Source of the DNA: Paracoccaceae bacterium
GTDB lineage: Bacteria; Pseudomonadota; Alphaproteobacteria; Rhodobacterales; Rhodobacteraceae
Length of the DNA: 5,512 bases
Assembly: GCA_016764835.1 (NCBI GenBank)
Contig: JAESRD010000315.1
Span: 1-5,512 of the forward strand
Direction: 5' to 3'
Position 1 is the first letter of the stretch. The number at the start of each line of letters is the position of its first letter. The notes under the pieces were generated by a model. It was not told where the DNA came from and ran no database searches. It saw only the letters and a list, made by a program, of their open reading frames with translations. Positions 1 to 5,490 of this stretch are shown piece after piece. A program made the position numbers and the translations under genes.

Positions 1-626
1 AAGATCGTGCCTTTATACCCCATCAGGTGGTTTTGCAGCCAGGCGATGGTTTCGGCGTCGAGGTGGTTGGTTGGCTCATCGAGCAGCAGCATATCTGGCG
101 CGTCGAGCAGGAGTTTGCACAGGGCAACGCGGCGGCGCTCACCGCCAGATAGTGTAGCAACGCTGGCATCATCGGGCGGGCAGCGCAGGGCTTCCATCGA
201 GACATCAACCTGCGCGTCCAGATCCCATAGGTCTTGGGCGTCGATCTCGTCTTGCAGCTGGGCCATCTCATCGGCGGTCTCGTCAGAGTAGTTCATGGCC
301 AGCTCATTATAGCGATCAAGGATCGCTTTTTTGGCGGCCACGCCCTGCATGACGTTTTCACGCACGGTCTTGTCATCATCCAGCTCAGGCTCCTGAGACA
401 GATAGCCGACGGTAGCGCCTTCGGCGGCCCATGCCTCGCCAGTAAACTCTTTGTCGAGGCCAGCCATGATCCGCATAAGGGTTGACTTACCCGAGCCGTT
501 AACACCGACAACGCCAATTTTGACGCCGGGCAAAAAGCTAAGCCGGATGTTTTCGAATATTTTCTTGCCGCCGGGATAGGTTTTGGAGACACCGTCCATG
601 TGGTAGACATATTTGTAGCTGGCCAT
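1..626 (-). CDS. ettA: Energy-dependent translational throttle protein EttA (ABC-F ATPase), partial: N-terminal 208 residues
   Basis: This is a cytoplasmic ABC-F protein without membrane segments. In characterised members it binds the ribosomal E site and gates early translation elongation according to the ATP/ADP ratio. The frame is open from the ATG at 626 to the window edge, and the C-terminal part (family length about 550 residues) lies outside. The first ATPase domain is visible: Walker A GVNGSGKST at residues 41-49, a Q-loop segment GYLSQEPEL at 74-82, the signature LSGGERRR at 159-166, and Walker B ending LLLLDEPTNHLD at about 179-190. The acidic insert at about 95-140 fits the EttA 'arm', and the stretches FLPGVKIGVVG and LCKLLLDAPDMLLLDEP closely resemble E. 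coli EttA, which favours EttA over Uup or other ABC-F members. A GGAG ribosome binding site lies 7 bases before this start. An in-frame ATG at 638 would add four residues, but would overlap that site. The gene is transcribed away from the neighbouring aminopeptidase. Confidence 0.93.
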   Translation of the reverse strand, partial: MASYKYVYHMDGVSKTYPGGKKIFENIRLSFLPGVKIGVVGVNGSGKSTLMRIMAGLDKEFTGEAWAAEGATVGYLSQEPELDDDKTVRENVMQGVAAKKAILDRYNELAMNYSDETADEMAQLQDEIDAQDLWDLDAQVDVSMEALRCPPDDASVATLSGGERRRVALCKLLLDAPDMLLLDEPTNHLDAETIAWLQNHLMGYKGTI

Positions 627-632
627 TGGGGG

Positions 633-636
633 CTCC
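633..636 (-). promoter_or_regulatory. Ribosome binding site of ettA
   Basis: Read on the minus strand this is GGAG, separated by 6 bases from the ATG at 626. It supports this start over the in-frame ATG at 638, which would overlap the GGAG. Confidence 0.6.
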
Positions 637-657
637 ATGCATTTGTGGTTTGTCCGG

Positions 658-686
658 TTCATAGCGAAGCTGGCGGTTGGGGGCAA
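658..686 (-). promoter_or_regulatory. Candidate sigma-70 type promoter for ettA
   Basis: On the minus strand TTGCCC (681-686) and TATGAA (658-663) are separated by exactly 17 bases. Each matches the -35 or -10 consensus at four of six positions. Initiation near 650 would give a leader of about 25 bases containing the GGAG site. This is a weak consensus match and an inference only. Confidence 0.3.
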
Positions 687-758
687 TTGCGATGAGTTGG
701 CCACTGGGCTGGCCCATCCGCACCTGCTCAGCTAGGCTCTGCCCGATCACTCTATTTT

Positions 759-764
759 GGAAGG
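759..764 (+). promoter_or_regulatory. Ribosome binding site of the M29 aminopeptidase
   Basis: GGAAGG lies 9 bases upstream of the ATG at 774. Two other ATG triplets follow immediately (778 and 781), but both are out of frame, so this site and the frame together fix the start at 774. No convincing plus-strand promoter was recognised between 627 and 758. Confidence 0.55.
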
Positions 765-773
765 CCGCCGCAA

Positions 774-2024
774 ATGAATGATGCGAACCAAAAACTACCC
801 TTTGATGAGGCAAAGCTAGATGTGTTGGCCGAAGTGGCCGTGCGTGTTGGGCTTAATATTCAGCCCGGACAGCAGCTGGTGCTGACAGCGCCAACCGAGG
901 CGCTGCCGCTGGTGCGGCGGATTGCGCGGGCAGCTTATAAGGCGGGCGCGCATCTGGTGACGCCGCTTCTGAGCGATGATGAAATCACCCTTGCGCGCTA
1001 TGAGCATGCGCCTGATGAGGCGTTTGATATGTCGTCCGACTGGCTGTTTCAGGGCATGGCCGATGCGTATGGCGACAATGCGGCCCGCATGGCGATTGCT
1101 GGCGGCGACCCGATGTTGCTGGCGGCGCAAGACCCCGAGAAAGTTGCGCGCGCGGGCAAGGCCATGTCGCTGGCCTATAAACCTGCAATTAAAAAAATAA
1201 CCAATTATGAGATCAACTGGAACATAGCCGCCTATCCGACTGAAGGCTGGGCGCGTCAGGTGTTTCCTGATCTGCCGATTGATATTGCGATTGCCCAGCT
1301 GGCCGAGGCGATCTTTGCCTGTAGCCGGATTGAGGGCGACGACCCGATTGCCGCATGGGCAGCGCATAATGCCCGGCTGCGGGCCAAGAGCGAATGGCTG
1401 ACGGCGCATAACTTTGATGCGCTGCATTTCACCGGGCCGGGCACTGATCTAATGGTCGGGCTGGCCGAGGGGCATGAATGGAAGGGCGGGGCGACATCAG
1501 CGCAGAACGATATTATTTGTAATCCCAACATTCCGACCGAAGAGGTGTTTACCACGCCGCATGCGCGCAAGGTTGAGGGCGTTGTGCGCGCCAGTAAACC
1601 GCTGGCGCATCAGGGCAATGTGATTGACGGTATTGAGGTGCGGTTTGAGGGCGGCAAGATTGTTGAGGCCAAGGCGTCACGGGGCGAAGAGGCATTCCTT
1701 AAGCTGATCGACAGTGACGAGGGCGCACGCCGCTTGGGCGAGGTGGCTTTGGTGCCGCATAGCTCGCCGATTTCGCAGACGGGGCTGCTGTTCTACAACA
1801 CGTTGTTTGACGAGAATGCCGCTTGTCATATTGCGCTGGGCCAGTGTTACTCTGACTGTTTTGTTGGCGGGGCAGGCCTGACGGCGGAGCAGGTCGAAGA
1901 GCAGGGCGGCAATAGCAGCATGATCCATGTAGACTGGATGATCGGCTCTGGTGAGATCGACATTGACGGCATCACCCAAGACGGCAAAAAGGTGCCTGTT
2001 TTCCGCAAGGGCGAATGGGCTTGA
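774..2024 (+). CDS. M29-family metallo-aminopeptidase (AmpS/AmpT type)
   Basis: This is a cytoplasmic exopeptidase of MEROPS family M29, which removes N-terminal amino acids from peptides using two divalent metal ions. The 416 residues match the family's usual length of about 400-420. The metal-binding and catalytic residues are all visible with the family spacing: E257 in NIPTEEVFTTP, E323 in LGEVALVPHSSPI, H352 in DENAACHIALGQCY, Y359 in the same segment, and H385 and D387 in SMIHVDWMIGS. The N-terminal part (about 10-250) is the Rossmann-like domain typical of the family (for example VGLNIQPGQQLVLTAP at 25-40); the C-terminal part carries the active site. There is no signal peptide or membrane segment. 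It is transcribed divergently from ettA and convergently with the sulfotransferase gene. The role is probably general peptide turnover; substrate preference cannot be read from the sequence. Confidence 0.93.
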   Translation: MNDANQKLPFDEAKLDVLAEVAVRVGLNIQPGQQLVLTAPTEALPLVRRIARAAYKAGAHLVTPLLSDDEITLARYEHAPDEAFDMSSDWLFQGMADAYGDNAARMAIAGGDPMLLAAQDPEKVARAGKAMSLAYKPAIKKITNYEINWNIAAYPTEGWARQVFPDLPIDIAIAQLAEAIFACSRIEGDDPIAAWAAHNARLRAKSEWLTAHNFDALHFTGPGTDLMVGLAEGHEWKGGATSAQNDIICNPNIPTEEVFTTPHARKVEGVVRASKPLAHQGNVIDGIEVRFEGGKIVEAKASRGEEAFLKLIDSDEGARRLGEVALVPHSSPISQTGLLFYNTLFDENAACHIALGQCYSDCFVGGAGLTAEQVEEQGGNSSMIHVDWMIGSGEIDIDGITQDGKKVPVFRKGEWA

Positions 2025-2034
2025 GGCCAGTTTG

Positions 2035-2646
2035 TCAGGAGCTAAAGTCAACCGGTTCGCGGTCCTGAAACTCTTGGGCTGAGTTGCTCTTTGGGTAGGG
2101 CTGGTTGGGCTGCGGCACGCCCAGCCCGGCGCAAAGCGGCCCCCAGCCATCGCCCAGCCGGTGCATGATCAACCGGCCGGGCGGCACTTCGTCAAACACT
2201 TGTTCAATATTGCGCCGGTAGACCGCCAGCACATGGGCTTTGTCACCGGCGCGGTGGCTAAACACACGATCGTTGATCATAATTGCAGAGCCATTTTCGG
2301 CGTTTTCGGGGGCGAGCAAAAACGGCTGGATGGTCTTGGAAAAACTGCGATACCAGCTTTCCGGCTCGCGCCATGTGAGCAAGATTTTGGCATCTGGATA
2401 CTGGGCCATGAGCGCGGGCCAATAGGCGGCAGAGGGCCAGTCAACGCTGGCATTATAGCCTTTGAACAGCTTGGCCCAGCTGGGCGCACCGCCAATGGCC
2501 AGATCTTTCCACATGGCCAAAGCGTCTTGGCGGTCAAGGATTTCGTGCATGTGGTGCGTCGGCCCAATGCCCAAAATATTAAGCGCCATGCGCATTGATT
2601 CCGTGCCAGTGCGGCCAAAGCCCGCGCCAATAAGTTGCAACGTCAT
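2035..2646 (-). CDS. Sulfotransferase-family protein (Sulfotransfer_4-like P-loop protein)
   Basis: This 203-residue protein resembles the short bacterial P-loop sulfotransferase-like family (Pfam Sulfotransfer_4), whose classic members transfer sulfate from PAPS. The N-terminal phosphosulfate-binding loop is GAGFGRTGTES at 7-17, followed by LGIGPTHHMHEIL at 25-37, GYNASVDWPSAAYW at 63-76, YPDAKILLTWREPESWYRS at 83-101 (a candidate 3'-phosphate-binding segment with R93 and S101), and a C-terminal GWGPLCAGLGVPQPNQPYP at 167-185. All are in the family's order. No signal peptide is present. The start at 2646 is chosen because AGGAG lies 7 bases upstream and the P-loop begins as usual six residues in. 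A longer frame from 2694 would add 16 residues with no family resemblance. Few members of this family have been characterised, so the acceptor substrate, and even sulfotransferase activity itself, are unknown. It stands alone and has no PAPS synthesis genes beside it. Confidence 0.87.
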   Translation of the reverse strand: MTLQLIGAGFGRTGTESMRMALNILGIGPTHHMHEILDRQDALAMWKDLAIGGAPSWAKLFKGYNASVDWPSAAYWPALMAQYPDAKILLTWREPESWYRSFSKTIQPFLLAPENAENGSAIMINDRVFSHRAGDKAHVLAVYRRNIEQVFDEVPPGRLIMHRLGDGWGPLCAGLGVPQPNQPYPKSNSAQEFQDREPVDFSS

Positions 2647-2653
2647 GGCAAGG

Positions 2654-2658
2654 CTCCT
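2654..2658 (-). promoter_or_regulatory. Ribosome binding site deciding the sulfotransferase start
   Basis: AGGAG on the minus strand lies 7 bases before the ATG at 2646. It selects this start over the in-frame ATG at 2694, and leaves the palindrome at 2672-2682 in the untranslated leader. Confidence 0.65.
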
Positions 2659-2671
2659 GTCTCTAATGTGA

Positions 2672-2682
2672 TTGGTGACCAA
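2672..2682. promoter_or_regulatory. Candidate operator: perfect palindrome TTGGT-G-ACCAA
   Basis: TTGGTGACCAA is a perfect inverted repeat with 5-base arms and one central base. It sits 25 bases upstream of the sulfotransferase start. TGGT/ACCA half-sites occur in operators of GntR/FadR-type repressors, but these usually have a two- or three-base centre, so no regulator is assigned. It could also be chance. Confidence 0.35.
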
Positions 2683-2715
2683 CTTAACCAGCAAGTGCGG
2701 TTTTGCACAGCCACC

Positions 2716-2735
2716 TTATATGAACGTTAATAAAA
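2716..2735. promoter_or_regulatory. Candidate operator: imperfect palindrome centred on AACGTT
   Basis: Eight of ten base pairs are symmetric around the CG at 2725-2726, with core TGAACGTTAA. A palindrome with central CG and AT-rich arms is the form of many LacI-family operators, and this core differs from TTAACGTTAA by one base. It lies 16 bases upstream of the TTGACA box for the reductase-xylosidase genes. On the minus strand it overlaps TATAAG (2715-2720), a possible -10 box for the sulfotransferase gene, though no good -35 accompanies that. Part of the symmetry could reflect AT-richness. Confidence 0.35.
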
Positions 2736-2751
2736 ATCTTTGCTGAGGGGT

Positions 2752-2780
2752 TTGACACTGACATGTCAGCGTGTTTTGAA
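2752..2780 (+). promoter_or_regulatory. Candidate promoter of the reductase-xylosidase operon
   Basis: TTGACA at 2752-2757 is a perfect -35 consensus. At 17-base spacing the -10 position is TTTGAA (2775-2780), a poor match (three of six). The initiation point would fall near 2787, giving a leader of about 28 bases that includes the ribosome binding site. A strong -35 with a weak -10 and a palindrome between them suggests a regulated promoter. This is inferred from position and consensus only. Confidence 0.45.
2758..2769. promoter_or_regulatory. Candidate operator: perfect 12-bp palindrome CTGACATGTCAG
   Basis: CTGACATGTCAG is self-complementary over all 12 bases. Allowing one mismatched pair (2757/2770), symmetry extends by two more pairs (AC at 2755-2756 with GT at 2771-2772). 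It begins immediately after the TTGACA box and lies wholly in the promoter spacer, where a bound repressor would block RNA polymerase. The regulator is not encoded in this window. Confidence 0.5.
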
Positions 2781-2803
2781 CAGGTCAAATCCAAATCGTT
2801 ATA

Positions 2804-2808
2804 GGGAG
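2804..2808 (+). promoter_or_regulatory. Ribosome binding site deciding the reductase start
   Basis: GGGAG lies 6 bases before the ATG at 2815. It selects this start over an in-frame TTG at 2740, which would translate through the promoter and palindrome and add 25 residues unlike the family's N-terminus. Confidence 0.7.
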
Positions 2809-2814
2809 ATTAAC

Positions 2815-3846
2815 ATGGCCTACTCACCAGCCGAAGACCGCTATGAGCGGATGGTTTACCGTCATTGCGGCAAGTCGGGGCTAAAGCTGCCAGCAATCAG
2901 CCTTGGGCTTTGGCACAATTTTGGCGGCGATTCTAACCATGAAAACAAGCGCGAAATCTGCAAAACCGCGTTTGACCATGGCATAACCCATTTTGATTTG
3001 GCCAACAATTATGGCCCACCTCCGGGCAGCGCTGAGCATGCGTTTGGCTCGATCCTGAAGGAAGACTTTGCCGGGCTACGCGACGAGTTGGTGATCTCTT
3101 CCAAGGCGGGTTACGGGATGTGGCCGGGCCCATACGGCGAATGGGGCAGCCGCAAATATCTGATCTCGTCGTGCGATCAGTCGCTCAAGCGGATGGGGCT
3201 CGACTATGTCGATATCTTCTATTCGCACCGGTTTGATCCCGATACGCCGCTCGAAGAAACCATGGGCGCGCTTGATTATATCGTCCGCTCTGGCCGCGCG
3301 CTTTACGCCGGTATTTCGTCATATAACTCGGAGCGCACCCGCGAAGCTGTGGCGATTTTGAAGGATCTGGGCACGCCCTGCATCATCCATCAGCCGAGCT
3401 ATAATATGCTCAACCGTTGGGTGGAACGTGACGGGCTGAAGGATACGCTCAAAGAGCTTGGCGTTGGCTCTATTGCCTTTACGCCATTGGCGCAGGGGAT
3501 GCTGACCAAGAAATATCTTGGCGGTGTGCCCGATGATAGCCGCGCCGCACAGGGCAAAAGCCTGAACCCGGCCATGCTTTCAGAGCGCGCAATTGAGAAC
3601 ATCAAGAAGCTTGATGAGATTGCGCAGAACCGAAACCAGACACTGGCACAGATGGCCATTGCGTGGGTTTTGCGCGACGGTGGTATCACCACGGCGCTGA
3701 TCGGGGCATCAAAGCCAAGCCAAGTGATCGATTGCGCTGGCGCGGTCAATAACCTTGAGTTTACCTCCGAAGAGCTTGCACTGATTGACGAATATGCCGA
3801 TGAAGAGAAGATCAATCTATGGGCACGTTCCTCTGAGGAAGTATAA
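2815..3846 (+). CDS. gpr: L-glyceraldehyde-3-phosphate reductase-like aldo-keto reductase (YghZ/AKR14 type)
   Basis: This is a cytoplasmic NADPH-type aldo-keto reductase of 343 residues, nearly the same length as E. coli YghZ (Gpr; also called mgrA). YghZ reduces L-glyceraldehyde 3-phosphate and also methylglyoxal. Similarity to YghZ runs from end to end: RHCGKSGLKLPAISLGLWHNFG (about 16-37), the run ITHFDLANNYGPPPGSAE at 57-74, KAGYGMWPGPYG at 97-108, and QSLKRMGLDYVDIFYSHR at 122-139. The catalytic tetrad is complete: D61, Y66, K97 and H138. The cofactor-binding segment ALIGASKPSQV lies at 294-304, and the C-terminus NLWARSSEEV follows the YghZ pattern. It is the first gene of an operon with the xylosidase, whose start is only 3 bases after this stop. 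That context suggests a role in pentose or oligosaccharide catabolism, or in aldehyde detoxification linked to it. The actual substrate is not shown by the sequence. Confidence 0.92.
   Translation: MAYSPAEDRYERMVYRHCGKSGLKLPAISLGLWHNFGGDSNHENKREICKTAFDHGITHFDLANNYGPPPGSAEHAFGSILKEDFAGLRDELVISSKAGYGMWPGPYGEWGSRKYLISSCDQSLKRMGLDYVDIFYSHRFDPDTPLEETMGALDYIVRSGRALYAGISSYNSERTREAVAILKDLGTPCIIHQPSYNMLNRWVERDGLKDTLKELGVGSIAFTPLAQGMLTKKYLGGVPDDSRAAQGKSLNPAMLSERAIENIKKLDEIAQNRNQTLAQMAIAWVLRDGGITTALIGASKPSQVIDCAGAVNNLEFTSEELALIDEYADEEKINLWARSSEEV
3835..3841 (+). promoter_or_regulatory. Ribosome binding site of the xylosidase, inside the reductase gene
   Basis: GAGGAAG overlaps the last codons (Glu-Glu-Val) of the reductase and lies 8 bases before the ATG at 3850. 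The site and the 3-base gap between the genes indicate co-transcription and probable translational coupling. Confidence 0.65.
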
Positions 3847-3849
3847 AAA

Positions 3850-5457
3850 ATGATCCAAAATCCAGTTTTACCGGGGTTCAATGCTGATCCGTCATTCTTG
3901 CGGGTTGGCGAGGACTATTATCTCGCAACCTCAACCTTTGAGTGGTTCCCGGGGGTGCAGATCCATCACAGCCGTGATCTGGTAAACTGGACTTTGGTCA
4001 GCCGCCCGTTAAATCGGGCGGCACTCCTCGACATGCGCGGCAACCCAGATAGCTGCGGCATCTGGGCGCCGTGTTTGAGCCATGACGGCGAGAAGTTTTG
4101 GCTGGTTTACACCGATGTTAAACGGCTCGACGGGGCGTTTAAGGACGCGCCAAACTACATTACTTCTTGCGGTACGATTGATGGCGATTGGTCGGACCCG
4201 TATTATGTGAATTCGTCGGGCTTTGATCCGTCGCTGTTTCATGATGATGACGGCAAGAAGTGGTTCACCAATATGGTGTGGAACCACCGCGGGCCCGGCA
4301 CTGGCGGCAACCCAAAGCATGCCTCGTTTGACGGTATTGTGCTGCAACAATGGTCGCCCGAGCAGGGGTTGTTTGGCCCGGTTAAGAACATCTATGACGG
4401 CACGGATCGCGGGCTGACGGAGGCACCGCATCTGTTTAAGCGCAACGGATATTATTATCTGACCACGGCTGAGGGTGGCACGGGCTACGGCCATGCGGTG
4501 AGCATGTCGCGGGCCCGCGATATTTGGGGGCCGTATGAGAACCACCCAGAGAAACATGTGATCTGCACTGACGGCACCGATAGTGCCATTCAGCGGACGG
4601 GTCACGGCCAATATGTCGAGACCCATTGGGGGGCACATTTCCATTCCTTCCTGATGGGGCGGCCAATGCCGGGGCCTGATGGCACGGGGCGGTTCTGTCC
4701 GCTGGGCCGCGAAACCGGTCTCGAAGAAGTGGTTTGGCGTGACGATTGGCTCTGGCTCAAAGAGGGGGGTATGGTGCCGCGGGCTTTCGTGCCAACTCCA
4801 GTTGATGTGGCCCCGCATGCGCCGGCCGCGCGGCGCAGTACGTTTGCTGACGGCGTCTTGCCTGCTGATTTTCAATGGCTGCGCACACCTGAACCTGACC
4901 GAATTTTCAGGGTTGAAAAAGGCGCTCTGGCGCTGATTGGGCGTGAGAGCATTGGCTCTTGGTTTGAGCAGGCGCTGGTGGCGCGCCGCCAAGAGCATTT
5001 TGAATATAGTGTCGAGACAAGTCTCGATTTTGCGCCCGAAACATATCAGCAAGCCGCCGGGCTGACGACATATTACAACCGGCACAAATTCCATGCGGCT
5101 TTGGTGAGTAATGAGCCGGGTATTGGCCGGGCGCTGGTGTTGATGTCTTGTCCCGGTCTGTGGCCGGATGGCGAGCTGAACTGGCCTGCCGCGCCGGTGG
5201 CGCTGTCAGTTGGCCCGGTTGAGCTGAAGGTCGAAGTGACTTTTGCCAAGCAGCAGTTTTACTATCGGCAGGGCGGAGACTGGCTGGCCTTTGGACCGGT
5301 GCTTGACGCCAGCGTTATAAGCGATGAGGGCGGGCGCGGGGAGCATGGCAGCTTTACCGGCGCGCTTGTCGGCATGGTGGCGATGGACACGTCTGGTGGC
5401 GCGGCCGAGGCGCGGTTTGGCAAGTTTGACTATGTGCCGAAGGGGGCCGAGGGCTAG
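3850..5457 (+). CDS. xynB: Glycoside hydrolase family 43 beta-xylosidase (XynB type), possibly with alpha-L-arabinofuranosidase activity
   Basis: This is an inverting glycosidase that releases xylose from the non-reducing end of xylo-oligosaccharides. Its 535 residues match the two-domain GH43 xylosidases (Selenomonas SXA, Bacillus/Geobacillus XynB, E. coli YagH). The N-terminal five-bladed propeller (about 1-310) begins NPVLPGFNADPSF, with D13 as the likely general base. It continues with YYLATSTFEWFPGVQIHHS at about 23-41, FDPSLF with D126 (the pKa-modulating Asp), and GLTEAPHLFKRNGYYYL with E191 as the general acid. WGAHFHSFLMGRP (260-272) and PLGRETGLEEVVW (284-296) are also typical. The C-terminal beta-sandwich (about 330-530), which closes over the active site in this subfamily, is complete. 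No signal peptide is present, so it acts on imported oligosaccharides. It is the second gene of the operon. Many relatives also cleave arabinofuranosides, which cannot be excluded. A Gly-rich stretch at 146-158 looks longer than in SXA. Confidence 0.93.
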   Translation: MIQNPVLPGFNADPSFLRVGEDYYLATSTFEWFPGVQIHHSRDLVNWTLVSRPLNRAALLDMRGNPDSCGIWAPCLSHDGEKFWLVYTDVKRLDGAFKDAPNYITSCGTIDGDWSDPYYVNSSGFDPSLFHDDDGKKWFTNMVWNHRGPGTGGNPKHASFDGIVLQQWSPEQGLFGPVKNIYDGTDRGLTEAPHLFKRNGYYYLTTAEGGTGYGHAVSMSRARDIWGPYENHPEKHVICTDGTDSAIQRTGHGQYVETHWGAHFHSFLMGRPMPGPDGTGRFCPLGRETGLEEVVWRDDWLWLKEGGMVPRAFVPTPVDVAPHAPAARRSTFADGVLPADFQWLRTPEPDRIFRVEKGALALIGRESIGSWFEQALVARRQEHFEYSVETSLDFAPETYQQAAGLTTYYNRHKFHAALVSNEPGIGRALVLMSCPGLWPDGELNWPAAPVALSVGPVELKVEVTFAKQQFYYRQGGDWLAFGPVLDASVISDEGGRGEHGSFTGALVGMVAMDTSGGAAEARFGKFDYVPKGAEG

Positions 5458-5467
5458 CGGGTTTGAG

Positions 5468-5486
5468 GACGCAAATTTGTCTTTTT
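5468..5486 (+). terminator. Weak candidate terminator after the xylosidase gene
   Basis: GACGCAAATTTGTC is a near-perfect inverted repeat (one G-T pair), 11 bases after the stop codon at 5457, followed by five T residues. A realistic stem has only about five pairs around the AAATTT loop, so termination would be inefficient. The T run also overlaps a TTGACA hexamer, so the stretch may instead be part of a downstream promoter. Confidence 0.25.
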
Positions 5487-5490
5487 GACA
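5485..5490 (+). promoter_or_regulatory. Perfect -35-like hexamer TTGACA at the window edge
   Basis: TTGACA matches the -35 consensus fully. The -10 position at 17-base spacing falls at 5508-5513, running off the window, so the promoter cannot be completed. Its surroundings (TTTGACATTGA, 5484-5494) match the reductase promoter (2751-2761) at 10 of 11 bases. Confidence 0.3.

Noticed and set aside
538..813. Minus-strand open frame across the ettA-aminopeptidase intergenic region
   Set aside because: It overlaps the starts of both real genes, lacks a good ribosome binding site and has no recognisable product.
816..1427. 203-codon minus-strand open frame inside the aminopeptidase gene
   Set aside because: It lies wholly opposite conserved M29 coding sequence and shows no protein-family features.
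2035..2068. Inverted repeat TCAGGA / TCCTGA as a terminator between the convergent genes
   Set aside because: The arms are six bases with a 22-base loop, lie inside sulfotransferase coding sequence, and have no T run.
2647..2694. Longer sulfotransferase reading from the ATG at 2694
   Set aside because: The added residues have no family counterpart, and AGGAG is ideally placed for the ATG at 2646.
2695..2708. Small hairpin GTGC-GGTTTT-GCAC in the divergent control region
   Set aside because: A four-pair stem is too short to support a structured RNA, terminator or operator claim.
2740..2814. In-frame TTG start extending the aldo-keto reductase by 25 residues
   Set aside because: The extension covers the promoter and palindrome, does not resemble the YghZ N-terminus, and the ATG at 2815 has a good GGGAG site.
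4009..5094. Long 361-codon minus-strand open frame inside the xylosidase gene
   Set aside because: It is an antisense shadow of the intact GH43 gene, with composition typical of a reversed GC-rich frame and no recognisable domain.
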